Source of the DNA: Tetragonia tetragonoides
Taxonomy: Eukaryota > Streptophyta > Magnoliopsida > Caryophyllales > Aizoaceae
Assembly (NCBI GenBank): GCA_038025085.1
Contig: CM076142.1
Coordinates: 4,997,501-5,061,500 of the forward strand
DNA: 64,000 nt
Direction: 5' to 3'
The notes under the pieces: model-generated
Seen by the model: only the letters and a program-made list of their open reading frames with translations
Databases searched by the model: none
Told to the model about the DNA's origin: nothing
In this document: one piece after another, positions 51,761-63,882 of the stretch
How positions within the stretch are numbered: the stretch's first letter is position 1
Layout: each line of letters begins with the position of its first letter
Translations under genes and position numbers: made by a program

Positions 51761-52748
51761 ATCTCTGTCTTTATGCCTCTGTTTTTTATGATGTTCCATG
51801 CACCAATGTTCACACTCTACAGACAATGTTTTGCTCGCTCTGTCTCTCTCAAACTTTTAGATAGATTTCATAGCTTTGTGCCACATAAAGATGTCTTCCC
51901 TAAATTTTGCTTCTCACAGATATTGACCTGATGACAACCCTATATGTCTACATGTAATATGTTGTAACTGATACTTTGGAATGGGGCTCGACATGATCAA
52001 TTATAACCGACATTTCTATTTCCGGGAAAATAGTACTCTTATATCTAATTACTAAAAAAAAAGTAATAACGTTATATCTAATCCTTTGACTATATTACAT
52101 GGTCAGATACTCGGCTCATATTTTAGCTAGTAAGTTGCTTATTCAGAGGAAAATGCATATTTTTTTCTTTATTCCGGCCATCATCTTTGTCCCACACTGA
52201 CATATCGTCAAAGTATTGATCCTTTCATTCCTAAGGCTTTAAGTCGGCTAACCCTTAACATCTTTCTTGTGTCTTTTTCTTCGCCCATGTTTTTTCCCTT
52301 TCCTATTTTGAGCTATCACCAATTTAAGATCTCGTCTTCTTCCTTCATGTGTGGGTTACGGGTACATCCTCACTGGATGACTGTCATTAAGGCAGTTTTT
52401 TAGGAACCATTCACAAACACTTGCGGTTTCTTCATTTTGCAACTTGCCTCGAATGAATAATGTGATTTTATTAATAATTGTCGATCTTGTTGATCGATAA
52501 CTTTGTTGAAGATCAACATGTGTAATGGTAGAAATATCATTGCAAACAATTCTCTTAAACAGAAAGCTAAAACAATCAATCTTCTTTGCTTTATTGTATT
52601 AATTAGTGTAACACACTTGAGTATTACATCTGTTTTGGAAACAAAATTCAAGCTATAAAAACAATCAATCAATGAAGTGATAATAAAATAAGTAATATTA
52701 GTAACACTCCTATATAGGAGTGTGGTAGTAATCACTAGTACTCAATGA
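51761..52748. other. Spacer between polymerase pseudogene and root-cap B (right)
   Basis: Mirror of 8839-9826. No gene seen. The hairpin ACTCCTATATAGGAGT recurs at 52705-52722 next to the root-cap stop codon. Confidence 0.55.
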
Positions 52749-54211
52749 TTAACGCTTGCAAACAACTCCTGGGCCACTAAGGCCAGTAGCACAGTTTAGA
52801 TCAGCAAACTCCATTGCCTCAGCAGAATTCGCGTTCGCTTTCCCATTGAACCTAGCAACAGCACAATCAGTGGCAAAGAGACTAGTAGAAGAGAATTCCT
52901 TTTCGCCACCAAGAACAGGCATTGCCACTCCCATCTTAACGCGGCTCACATAGTTGCTTGCATAGGTTTGGCCTAAAACACCGTTAACATTTCCGCTCAA
53001 GGAGTAAAACTTGAAGCTCAAATCAAGATGAGCAAAGCAATCCTCTTGGGTTACCCCATACTTATGGATCATTGAATCCTTTTCGGTGATTGGAACCACT
53101 GTGGCCTTAATCTTGAACTTGCCTTCTGCCTCAATTTCTATGGTGTTTGTGGCCTTGGACCTTGTGATGGTCAAGCCATGGGCTGATGAGTGCCAGTTGG
53201 CACCTTCGGACTCTGGAAGGTCGATTGGCTGGCCATCAAAGGCAAGAGAAAGGCGGTCTGAGGCATCATTCCATGTCGCGGTCTTAAGTGCACCAAGGTA
53301 AAGCTTGTGGTCATCAAACATGATGCCTAGGGACTGGACCCAGGTGAAGTCCCTACCCATGTTGGCATTGCGCTTGCCAATGAAGTGAGCGTTGATATGG
53401 AGGTTAGAGTCGGTCACAAGGCAGAAGTCTTTGTCCTTCATTCCGTGGAAGTAGAATGTAATGCCATCAGCTCCGATGAACCTTGGGTCTTGGCACACTG
53501 CACCTGGCTTGTTGCAATCTGCAAATAACTCATATTGAATGTCATTTCAATCTGATGTTTTAACTTTAAATTTTACCATGTTATTTGTGATCTAACCAAT
53601 TATGCAACATCAGGTTACTTAGAATATGTGGATCCTAATAAGATTGATCTTAGGGATCTCTTTTTTTAACATATGACAAGGCATCGCATGTCATCTAATA
53701 TTTGTTTGAGATATGCTAAACTATCTAATTATTTCTCTGTTAATAATGTCAAATCACCTTACAGAAAAGGAACTAAAAACTAGAAACTAAAGAGGAACTT
53801 ACTGCAAACAGGGCTGCAAGTGACACAGTCAACCTCACAAGTCCCAGGGCAATCAGCAGGGCAAGTAAATTGCCTGTAATAACAAGACGAGTAGTTCTTG
53901 TCCATGCATCTAACCTTCTTTGCACTAGATGAGGACGGTGGAGGTGGGTAAGGGGTGGTTGAAGGCGGTGTTGGAACTGCTGGTGGTGGGTAGGTAGCAT
54001 CACAAACAACTTGACATGAGCCACAATCAGCTGAACAACTACGAGGGCAAGATTCTGGACAATATAGGTCCTTGTGATAACAAGGGGAAAACTTTTCTTG
54101 GCACTTGACCTTCTTAGGCTTCTTAGGTTTCCTAGGCTTATCGTCTTTGGCAGCCTCAGCGAATGTCAAGGCAAGGATGAGAATGAGGCAAACAACCGTG
54201 GCTCGCTTCAT
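52749..54211 (-). CDS. Root-cap/LEA-related secreted protein B (right arm)
   Basis: Minus-strand duplicate of 7376-8838 with exons 53803-54211 and 52749-53518, 392 residues, fully open. Exon 2 encodes the same protein as the left copy. Exon 1 differs at four bases, all changing amino acids: Lys for Asn in AKDDKPRK, Val for Ala in GSCQVVC, and Asp and Ser for Asn and Ala in MDKNYSSC. The signal peptide, two Cys-rich repeats and root-cap body are as described for the left gene. A TATA box is at 54309-54316. Confidence 0.9.
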
Positions 54212-54308
54212 ATTGTTTTGGTTGTTTTTTGGGTATCAAATGGAGGGGATTTTGTTTCTAGTTTGTGAGTTATGAGATGAGAATGCCAATACTCATTGCC
54301 TATGCATT

Positions 54309-54316
54309 CTTTTATA
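54309..54316 (-). promoter_or_regulatory. TATA box of root-cap gene B (right)
   Basis: TATAAAAG on the minus strand, mirror of 7271-7278, about 98 bases upstream of the ATG at 54211. Confidence 0.75.
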
Positions 54317-54820
54317 GTGATCCAAGAGGCGCTTTTATGTTGTTTCAAGCTTAAGCATACAAAGAATACTCCCAGAATAGGCGAGTAACCATCTTCTAAC
54401 TTGAAGTGTGCCTGAATTTTTGGGTTATCATTGTTAAGTCAATGTTTTTTAAATTCTTCAATCATTTGTCTGTATCAGTAATACATATTAGTTGCATAGT
54501 ATCTGTTTTCGGTAATATTACTCCAACAGGTTGACGTTATTGCTATCATATTGATGTGTGATTTCTAAGTGATGAAGATTATAGCTTACATAGACCTATA
54601 GATTATAGATCAATAGTATATATTCTGAATGACATAGATCACGGATTATATAATTTTTCACCGGCCAATACTAATGCTTTGGTTTCAGATTTAGTTAAAG
54701 AAGCTAGATTGAAGTTTATTTTTACAATTACTTATAAGTGGATTACACGAATACTAACAATTTGAAGTATTTGTAAATTGTAATGTGCAAATACTCTTTG
54801 TAAGGCAAAGAAGAACTTAC

Positions 54821-55400
54821 TGCAAACAGGACTGCAGGTAACACAGTCAACCTCGCAAGTGTGTGAACATGTAGCAGGGCAGGTAAATTGCCTAAAGTAA
54901 CAAGCAGGATAGTTCTTGTTCTTGCACCTAACCTGCTTAGGACCCGTTGATAATGGAGGTGAAGGGGTGGTCAAGGGCGGTGTATGAACCGCGCCACAAA
55001 CAGGCTGGCACGTGGTACAATCGACATTGCAAGTACTAGGACAAGAAGCAGGACAAGAAAGCTTCTTGTTATAACAAGTGTTAAACTTCTTGTCCTTGCA
55101 TTTAACTTGCTTCGGCTTCTGGACTTTTGGTGGCGGTGGTGGAAGTGGTGGCACCGGTTTACACACAGCCTGACAGCTGTTGCAGTTGACTGAACAGCTA
55201 TGAGGGCAAGAAGTTGGACAATAGAGGTCTTTGTGGTAACAATTTGGGAAATGTTTGTCTTTGCACTTGACTTTCTTAGGCTTAGGCTTAGGCTTAGGCT
55301 TTTGTACCTTGGGTTTGTTTGGCTTCGCTGAGGATACCGCCTCAGCTGACACTAAGGCGAAGATGAGGATGATGAAGACGACCGTTGTCGCTCGCTTCAT
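54821..55400 (-). CDS. Root-cap/LEA-related protein, first exon A (right arm)
   Basis: Identical in translation to the left exon A (6187-6766): signal peptide, KPKP-rich linker and three Cys-rich repeats, ending in a GTAAGT donor. As on the left, no own second exon exists. The nearest in-phase acceptor leading to a root-cap domain is 53518, downstream of exon B. That both copies stayed identical fits recent duplication and cannot by itself prove function. Confidence 0.72.
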
Positions 55401-55498
55401 GTTCCGGTTTATGGAAGGCAATGGAGAGGTGGTGCGGGTGGTGGTGGTTGGTGCTTGGATTTTGGATGAAAGTGCATGTTTATGACTCTGTATGCTTC

Positions 55499-55506
55499 CT
55501 TTTATA
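55499..55506 (-). promoter_or_regulatory. TATA box of root-cap first exon A (right)
   Basis: TATAAAAG on the minus strand, mirror of 6081-6088, about 100 bases upstream of the ATG at 55400. Confidence 0.7.
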
Positions 55507-57033
55507 CTAGTAAGTCAATCTGATTTCTTGAATTGTCCATGTATTGATCACGATCGAGCACTATTTTCCGGTGACAATCCACACTAAATTTGACTCTGTA
55601 TAGATAATTGCTAATGCTAATTCGGCACTTCACAAGTTAATTATGTGAGGAAACGGTGGATAAAGTTATCAAGTTAATTAATTAGTTGCAAATGTAGCCA
55701 AATACTCTTTAGTAAGAGAATATTTACAAATGGTTCGTGGCCTGAAGTTAGGCCTTGTTAACCATGACTCGCAAATACATCCTTAAATTAAGTCAACTGC
55801 AATTAGGTGAAACAACTCAAAATTCAGAGACTGATTTTTTTTCTTTATTATTTGAAGGGAAGATTGTTTAGTTTGAACAAGTTTTGCGTGAGACCAATTT
55901 ACAAAATAATGGGATTACTTTTAAGAAATATAGGGGTCACTATGAGAAGTGACTCTTATTTTCACTAAAAAGTGATATTCGTCTGATCGAAAGTTATAAT
56001 AAAAATTGTCATATACAAGTTTTGACTCTTTGTGATAGTTTAGGTTGGATTTCATATTAAAGTATATATTTTTCTTTCTTTTGAGTTGTTCAAGTAGAAA
56101 ATTGCTCGTTATTTAGGCAGAAAGAAAAAAAATGCATGTCACTTTCCACTTCCTAAGACACAACACAAAAACACAAGTAAGTGACACAACTCTATTCATA
56201 TTTCTATTTTTATGGAAAGATTGGCCTCTAGCTAGACTCTTTACCCGACCCAAGTCTTATCAAATCACAAGCTCAGCCCATTTTGAGTTGGACCAAATTG
56301 GTTTAGTAAAGTGTTCATACTCGTTACACCCCAATAAGTGTAAACACTCATTAAACTGTGACAAATAAGCAATAATCGTACTCGATATTGTACACTTCTT
56401 TGTAAACTGAAATTAAATGCCCCTATCCAAAAAGGGTAGATGTTGTCACAAAAACATCATTTAAGAATCCCTGATAAAATCAATTGTTTTGGGGGTCTTA
56501 ATGGCAGATATTGCTTCTCTAGAAATGGATTTTCATTTTATGAATTTTAGGATCAACTTTTTCCTCATTTGATGAGCATTAATATTTTACTGCATCGTAC
56601 GGGTATTATTACTAGTTTTATTAAATAAGTAACGTTATAGTTAATCCTATCCCTTTCATATTTGATCAAATGACCCAATACTTAATCTTTTGCCACATTT
56701 CATCCTTAAAATTTATCAATTTAGTTCCTCTTTTTAAAGCCACGTGGTAAAATAGGAGAAATAGAGAACAAAAATGAGGCATGAAAATAGATGGAGGGTG
56801 CTTTCTAAAAACTAGTTTATATTTTAATTACGAAATAAAAATGGTCATTATGAAAGGAACTTCATCCATGTTATTTTTTTGATTTTTTTTTTTTTTTTTT
56901 GAGTTCACACCAGAGAAATCACCTTCAACTATAATGACTATTCTATTTATGTATGTACTACTCACATTGTTAACTGCCACGACCAAAGTTTCATTTGCTT
57001 GCAAGTTGTGTTTTATTTACCTCATTTCAACAG
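55507..57033. other. Intergenic stretch within right arm
   Basis: Mirror of 4554-6080. No gene recognised. A T run lies at about 56873-56900. Confidence 0.5.
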
Positions 57034-58684
57034 AAATCTCTTAGTATACATTCATCTGAAATGGAGGGAGTACTAAGGAGTCTACTTGATATGGCTTTGC
57101 CCATCCTCAAGGGGTTGCTCGAAGAATATTTGCAGTCATTGTTAGAAGAGGTAGCCTATATATACTGCCCCCCTATATATCAATGATCTTGATTCAAGAT
57201 AATTGAGTTTCATTCAAGTATTATCTAATGTACTGCGATCTTCTGATTTGTATGAACCCATAAGTACTTTCAATGATTGCGTTATTAGCTACTTCAGGTA
57301 ATAAAGTCTGAAACTTGTATACTTCTTGATTGGGATTTAAAACCACGGTTTTATTCGTTTACGTGCCTCTCATCAAGGTACTATGTCCCTATGAATCCAT
57401 TTTTGTTAAGAGAAAAACTTGAAGGTTATTTCGATTTCTGATTAGTCACCTTAATTTATGTTTTGAGCTGTATGGAAGGCTTCCCTGATCCAACCTATAT
57501 AGTTCTAATTTTGCATTTTATGTATATCTGCAGTGAACTTGATGTTGATTTTTCTAAAGTGTTGGCACAAGCCCAAACAATGGAGGAGAAAAGCTCAAGG
57601 TATAATCAATGTCCGCCAAGCCAAAAAAAAAAAAAAAAAAAAAAAAAAGAAGTCTCAGATCATCTTAAGGTGAGGCATCCTCTATATATACAAGCATGAT
57701 ATGAGTATGACATCATGCTTGTACGAGTGACTTCACTTTGAGTCTGCCTAGTACGAATTTTCATAGTAAACAATGATTATTTTAGATGAATTTTATGTGT
57801 TGATTTAAATAATGATAGGATTGGTGCGGAGAATGTTAGACTTGCTTGCGCTGAGGTTATTGAAGCTTGTCGCCACAAGGAAAAGGAAAGGTAGCCTGGA
57901 TTTCTAAAATGTTTAATAAAATCATGGTTATATCTTAAATTATATCATAGTCACTTATGCTCTATATATATTCCCTTTCTTTAAATAATTGTAGCTCAAG
58001 ATCTCAAGCTAGCTTTTGTTTTGTTTTTCAACATCAATGAAGCAGAAATATTAAGTAATACTTCTTTTGATAAATATATAAATACACACACTACTTTAGA
58101 TTATTGAAAAAAATCTGTTTTTTTCTTCTTCTTTTTGCCCAGCCTTTCTAGGAGATTGACATGGATTAAAAATGAATATACCCACACTAAAGACAAGTTG
58201 GATGCATTTGCTCAGGTATTGTTTCTATTTAATGAATTACTCTTATCTTATATGAAAAAAATAGTTATATCAGCAAAAAAAACCAAAAAAAAAAACAAAA
58301 AAAAAATCTATATTTCCGATCAGAACAAATGCTCTATTAATTTCATTAACAATTTTCAAGAATAGAGTTGTCTAATTATTTATTTTTCTTTCATAATTCA
58401 AATATAAAAATGAAAAGATTTAATAAAAATGAAAAGATTTAATGTGTCATTTCATAGGCTAGCATCAAGTGGTTCTATCAAGAAGCACAAACATGCAAAC
58501 CCAATGTTTATATCTTTGGAATTTAGTTGATTTTGTACCTTTAAATTCAATGTTTTATTTAATCAATCGAATATCGCATTGGATTTCCATCTACTTCCCA
58601 TTGGTTCTTAATTCTGATTGTTGGGTTCGAATATGCTAGATGGAGCGAAGGATCATTAGACTGAAGAACAAGCAAAAGAAGTAG
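57034..58684 (+). pseudogene. Fragment of unrecognised coiled-coil-like gene (right copy)
   Basis: Plus-strand exons 57034-57150, 57534-57599, 57819-57890, 58152-58215, 58458-58505 and the terminal 58640-58684, which ends RRIIRLKNKQKK then TAG. All borders are GT-AG. The 119 bp exon present on the left (3376-3494) is gone, so joining 57150 to 57534 puts TGA directly in frame. The left copy would give an in-phase join. No 5' exon or start codon is identified upstream of 57034. Composition (charged, Leu/Gln/Lys-rich) suggests a coiled coil, but the family is unknown to me. Confidence 0.6.
57650..57750. mobile_element. Short foldback element (right copy)
   Basis: Mirror of 3060-3160, with ACAAGCATGATATGAGTATG and CATCATGCTTGTACGAGTGA halves. 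Preceded in this arm by an A run at about 57622-57647. Confidence 0.55.
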
Positions 58685-58934
58685 AAGGACGTGTCAATTG
58701 CTGGGAATATACATTGCAACACAATGTTCAGTAACTAATTAATTAGTAATTGAAATATACTGAAACTTGAAACATTAATTATTAGCTGTAATTGCAAGTG
58801 ATATGCACATACTCATAGTAACATTGATGATGAATTAGATATATTGTGAAAGTCGTAGGGTTTTACCAAAATCGAACTTCTAAAATATTTGGTTGATTTC
58901 AAAATGGCATGTTTGTATTATGAACTAAAATTTT
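58685..58934. other. Spacer between coiled-coil gene and satellite
   Basis: Probable 3' UTR and AT-rich spacer; nothing else seen. Confidence 0.45.
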
Positions 58935-61790
58935 TTGGGCATGGGTTTTTTGGCCTTTCGGGAGGTTTTATAACGAAGGTGGATATTTTCGTACTACATC
59001 GCAAGGGAAGTTTTGAGGGAATATAAGAGGCCCACGGGGTCTGTTATCGGGTTCGTCATAGGCTTGTAAGAGCGTTTTTACGGGACACCAATGTAACAGA
59101 CAGAACGCCGAAGGCATGAGTGATATAGAAGTTCAGGAATATGGATGACCCTCCCAGAGGTACCGAGGGTCCGTTAGGGCTATGATAGACCCCCGAATAA
59201 GTTTGAGGAAACTGATACCCGTGCCCTCGGAAGTCGAAAACGAAGGCTCCGGAACACCCCTAGCAGGGACATGGGAGATAATTGGGGTCGGTTATCTAGT
59301 TCCTGGAAGGCTTGGAAGGGTGTTTTACAGGACATTGGAATAAGAGCCAAAACACCAAAGGCATGGGTGATATTGAAATTCAGGTATCTGAATGTCCATC
59401 CCGATGCACCGAGGATAATCTAGGGTCATGATAGAACCCCCACAAAAAGTTTGGGCAAAAATGATACCTGGGCTCCGGGAAGCCGAAAACGAAGGCTATA
59501 ATCCACGTTTTTTAGGCTTGCAAGAGGCCCTTGAACGAAGGTGGATATTTTCACACCACATCGTATGGAATACCCCTAGGGGACATGAGAGGCGCTCAGA
59601 GTCGCTTATCTGGTCCCTAATAGGCTTGGGAGGGCGTTTTACAGGACAGTGGTGTAAGACCCACAACACTAAAGACATTGGTGATATCAAAGTTCGGAGT
59701 TCCGGATGTCCATCCCGAGGCACTGAGGGTTCTTTAGGGACATGATAGAGCCCCCGTAGAAGTTTGGGCAAAAATGACACCCGGGGCCCGGGAAGACGAC
59801 AACGAAGGCTATATAATCCACGTTTTTTTGGGCTTCCGAGAGGCCCATAACGAAGCTGGATATTTTTGCACCACATCACACAAAACACCCTTAGAGGACA
59901 TGGAAGGTCCTTGGGGTCACTTATTCGGTCCCTGATAGGCTTGGAAGGACATTTTATGGGACGTCGGTATAAGAGCTGGAACACACCAAAGGCATGGCGA
60001 TATCGAATTTCGGGGATCCGGATGCCCCTCCTGGGGTATCGAGGGTACTCTTGGGTCATGATAGGTTCCCCGGAGAAATTTGGGCAAAAATGACACTCCG
60101 TCCCCGGGAAGCCGAAAATGAAGGCTATAATCCACGTTTTTTGGGCTTACGGGAGGCCCCGAAACGAAGATGTATATTTTCACAATACATTGCACGGAAC
60201 ACGCGTAGGGGACATGGGAGGCCATGGGGGTTGCTTATCCGATCCCTTATAGGCTTGGAAGAGCGTTTTTCGGGACATTGGTGTAAAAGCCGTAATACCA
60301 AAAACATGGGTGATATCGATGTTCGGGGATCCGGAAGTCCTTCTCGGGGCACCGAGGGCACTCTAGGGTCATGATATACCCCCCCGCAGAAGTTTGGGCA
60401 AAAATGACATCCGGGGCCCGGGAAGTCGAAAACGAAGGCTATAATCCACGTTTTTTGAGCTTCCGGGAGGCTCCGAAAAGAAGTTTGATATTTTCGCACC
60501 ACATCGCATGGAATCCCTATAGAGGACAAGGGGCGCCCTTGGGTTCGCTTATCCGGTCCTTGATAGGCTTAGAAGGGCGTTTTACTGAACAATAAGAGCT
60601 AAAACACTAAAGGCATGGGTGATATCGAAGTTCGGGGATCCGTATGTCCTCCCGGGTCACCAAGGGTACTCTATGGTCATGGTAGACCATCCATAGAAGT
60701 TTGGGCAAAAATGACACCCGTGCCCCAAAAGCTGAAAACTAAGGCTATAATCTACGTTTTTTGGGCTTGCGGGAGGCTCCGAAACAAAGGTGGATATTTT
60801 CACACCATATCGCACGAAACACGCATAGGGAACATGAGAGGCTCTTGGGGTCCCTTATCTAGTCTCTGTTAGGCTTGGAAGGGCATTTTACCGGACATTA
60901 GTGTAAGAGCCAACACACTTAAGTCATGATGGTGATATCGAAGTTCGGGAATCCGGATTTCCTTTCTGGGGCACTGAGGGTACCATAGGGTCATGATAGA
61001 CCTCCCTAAGAAGTTTGAGCAAAAATGACACTTCGGCCCCGTGAAGCCGAAAATGAATATGGATATTTTCACATCCAATCGCACGGAACACCCCTAGGGG
61101 ACATGGAAGGCTTGGAAGAGTGTTTTACAGGACACTAGAGTATGAGCCAAAACACCAAGAGCATGGATGATATTGAAGTTCGGGGATCCGCCCGAGACAC
61201 CGAGGGCACTTTAGGGTCATGATAGAACCCCCACAAAAGTTTGGGCAAAAATGACACTTAGACTCCGGGAAGCCAAAAACGAAGGCTATAATCCACGTTT
61301 TTTAAGCTTGTGAGAGGCCCCCGGAACGAATGTGGATATTTTTACACCACATCGCATGGAACATCCCTAGGGGACATGAGAGGCCCTGGGTGTCACTTAC
61401 CCGGTCCCTGATAGGCTTGGAATGACATTTTACAGGACAGTGGTGTAAGAGCCACAACACTAAAGGCATGGGTGACATCAAAGTTCGGGGATACGGATGT
61501 CCCTCTTGGGTCACCGAGGGTTCTCTAGCTAGGGACATGATAGATCACCCGGAGAAGTTTGGGCAAAAATGACACCCGGGGCCCGGAAAGCCGAAAACGA
61601 AGGCTATAATCCACGTTTTTAGGGTTTCTGGGAGGCCATGTAACGAAGATGGATATTTTTGCACCACATCACACCAAACACCCCTAGAGGACATTGATAG
61701 ACTCATCCGTTCTCTGATAGACTTGGAAGGGTGTTTTACGGAACACTGGTGTAAGAGCCAGAACACCAAAAAGGCATGGGTGATATAATT
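58935..61790. repeat. Satellite-like tandem array, ~314 bp unit
   Basis: The phrase GAAGGCTATAATCCACGTTT recurs at about 59491, 59806, 60120, 60434, 60740, 61281 and 61599, spacings near 306-318 bp. The 541 bp interval contains a shortened unit. Further diverged or shortened units precede 59491. Each unit also has TTTGGGCAAAAATGACACCC, TGATAGGCTTGGAAGGGCG, GGCATGGGTGATATCGAAGT and TTCGGGGATCCGGATGTCC. GC content is visibly higher than in the flanks. Open frames of 70-190 codons on both strands follow the repeat and are not genes. Confidence 0.93.
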
Positions 61791-62420
61791 ATCTTATGAA
61801 AATTTTGATAAACTTTTAGTTTTATTGGGTTTGCTTAGTTGGCGCGTCCTATGCTCTTTTCTGAGGCACGTCTCATTTTAATCGTGACATCACTCTATTC
61901 TCTTTGATGATGTGGTAGCGTAACTTAACACTTTTACTCATATGTTTAAAACATATTGTAAATGCATCTAATCGCGAAATATATTTTGATCCGAATCTGT
62001 GGTGCAATTTTTGTTATTTTTTGAGGTGAATGAAAAATATAATAAATGATTTTGAACATTTGACGAAAATTAACTTCTCAATAATTTTAAACGGCAAAGA
62101 TGTTAGGAGTACTAAACGTTTTAACCAATTATTCTTTTAATCATCAAAGACTCTTAAACGTTTTACACCAACTACCTTTAATCATTATCTTTGTTTAGGT
62201 AACACGCTCTTAACCTGGTCCATTACCAATTTTGCCATCAAACAATTTTTCATTTTGAACCATAAACCTGGTCCATATCACCAATATCAGTCCAGGGCTC
62301 TAGGCCAAGTTGGGTAGTCCGACAGATAAATAGAACGTTTTTCTTCAATTTTTGCTTATTATCCCCTCGTGCCTCGTCTAGTCTCACTCCACTTCACTTC
62401 ATTCATCAGCAAAAGCAAAG
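61791..62420. other. Spacer and 5' flank of aldo/keto reductase gene
   Basis: AT-rich. The last 80 bases are C/T-rich (CTCACTCCACTTCACTTC), typical of a plant 5' UTR before the ATG at 62421. No clear TATA box. Confidence 0.5.
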
Positions 62421-63882
62421 ATGTCTGCGTTACTTCAACAATTTGCCGTTTCTAAACTAAACCCATTAAGACCCATTTCACCCAAGACCCCAACTCGCCG
62501 TAACTCGGTGAGACTCGGCCTGAACTCGGTACGATGCGAGTCAGATACCGCTATAGTAGCGGAGAATCGCCGAGTCACGGTGAGTAACGCGAACGATTCG
62601 TTGGAAATATGCCGAGTTTTAAACGGAATGTGGCAAACGAGTGGTGGGTGGGGCCGGATTGATAAGAACGACGCCGTTGAGGCCATGCTTCGTTACGCTG
62701 ATGCTGGGCTTTCCACCTTTGATATGGCTGATCATTGTGAGTCTTTTAGAATTAGCCACAGTATTTGCATTTATTTTCATAATTGCCCCTCTATTTTTCT
62801 GGTCATATTGCAAACCACTGGGCTAAAACATGGCCACGTTTTTTAGGGTGAATTTTGGTGTTGTGGATGATTTTTGATTTTCAGGTTGCTATTTATTTGT
62901 TCTTCACAATTAAATACTTCTTGGGTCCGACAGTTTTTTTTGTCAAATGGTGAACTCTTAAAATTAAGAACTTTATGTGAGGCGAGGGTCTAAATAGTAA
63001 TCCTATTTTTCTGCGATTTGGTCTCATACAAGACTTGCTCATGGAGGGCATTAAAGTAAAATAGAAATGTTAAGTTCAAATGGTTGGTTGCTGAAGGGGG
63101 GAAGCAGATAGGATACAAATACCAAAGCTTTGCCAATTCTTATAGGTGTGCCCTTATTTTAGCTCGTCCTTTTTCAGAAAAATGGCTGAAATTCTACCAT
63201 ATTCTTGTTGCAAATTAGCATTGAATTCCCTAAAAGCTAAAACTAGGAGGGAATTTGGTATTGGAAGAGCTACACTGAGGCAAGTTTCATGTGTGGCAAC
63301 TGAAGAGAAAAGAACAGTTGTGGTTCAGAATGGGAAGGATTCATTGGAAATGTGTCGTGTCGTGAATGGGATGTGGCAGACGAGTGGCGGGTGGGGGAAA
63401 ATCGATAGGGACAATGCAGTTGATGCTATGCTTCGATATGCAGATGCTGGGCTTGCCACTTTTGATATGGCTGATATATGTAAGATAGTTGGAGAAACAT
63501 TGATCCTGTTTATAGGATGGCTTGACATGCCCAAGTAGATGATTTTGTGGAGGATCCTGTTTATTTACGTGGAATGGGTTGCATATTTATTAATTGTATA
63601 ATCCTTTTGCAATTGATAGATAACGAGGAAAGCAATAAGAACTTGATTGTGCATTCTTACAGTTAGCTGATGTTAGGCAGTTCTAAATGCTGGACCTTAA
63701 CTTAAAGCATATTTATCTCTCCTTTCTTCGAAGGAGAAATGCTTTTGACGATCCAAAAGCTGGTAGTGATTCAGTTTTATGCTTCTTCTTGTTTCAGATG
63801 GCCCTGCTGAGGATCTGTATGGGATCTTTATTAATCGAGTCCGCAGAGAGCGCCCAGCAGAGTATTTAGATCAGGTCAGAGG
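62421..63882 (+). CDS. Plastid-type aldo/keto reductase, exons 1a and 2 (partial)
   Basis: Member of the NAD(P)-linked aldo/keto reductase superfamily. Exon 1a (62421-62736) encodes a Ser/Arg-rich plastid transit-like peptide of about 45 residues, then LEICRVLNGMWQTSGGWGRI and DAGLSTFDMADH. It ends one base into a codon at donor GTGAGT. Exon 2 (63798-63882) supplies the rest: YGPAEDLYGIFINRVRRERP, ending DQVRG at donor GTGAGT. The join recreates FDMADHYGP, holding the Asp and Tyr of the family's active-site tetrad; Lys and His lie beyond the window. A second homologous first exon lies in the intron at 63182-63479. The 3' part of the gene is cut off at 64000. Substrate unknown. Confidence 0.85.
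63182..63479 (+). CDS. Duplicated first exon 1b of aldo/keto reductase
   Basis: Encodes an alternative N-terminus, MAEILPYSCCKLALNSLKAK onward, then LEMCRVVNGMWQTSGGWGKI and DAGLATFDMADI, homologous to exon 1a from the GMWQTSGGWG motif on. It ends at GTAAGA in the same phase, so it can also join exon 2 at 63798, giving FDMADIYGP. His of exon 1a is Ile here. The ATG at 63182 is preferred over the one at 63146 because a transit-like region starts there and a pyrimidine-rich TTTTTCAG lies just before it. It may be an alternative promoter's first exon, or the true first exon of the downstream gene with 1a an orphan. Confidence 0.75.

Larger units (their letters stand above)
48325..58512 (-). repeat. 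Right arm of large inverted duplication
   Basis: Reverse complement of 2242-15163. From about 48720 outward it is nearly identical to the left arm; between 48325 and 48720 it is visibly more diverged. The outer edge at about 58512 (GTTTATATC) lies in an intron of the coiled-coil gene, and the gene continues past it to a stop at 58684. So at this end the right side keeps the uninterrupted context. It lacks the roughly 785 bp that the left arm has at 3307-4090 and the two extra 950 bp units. Confidence 0.93.

Noticed and set aside
59496..60059. A 187-codon open frame and several others of 70-130 codons on both strands of the satellite array
   Set aside because: They follow the repeat period, repeat the same peptide in each unit, exist on both strands and have no known family resemblance. 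They are by-products of a GC-rich tandem repeat.
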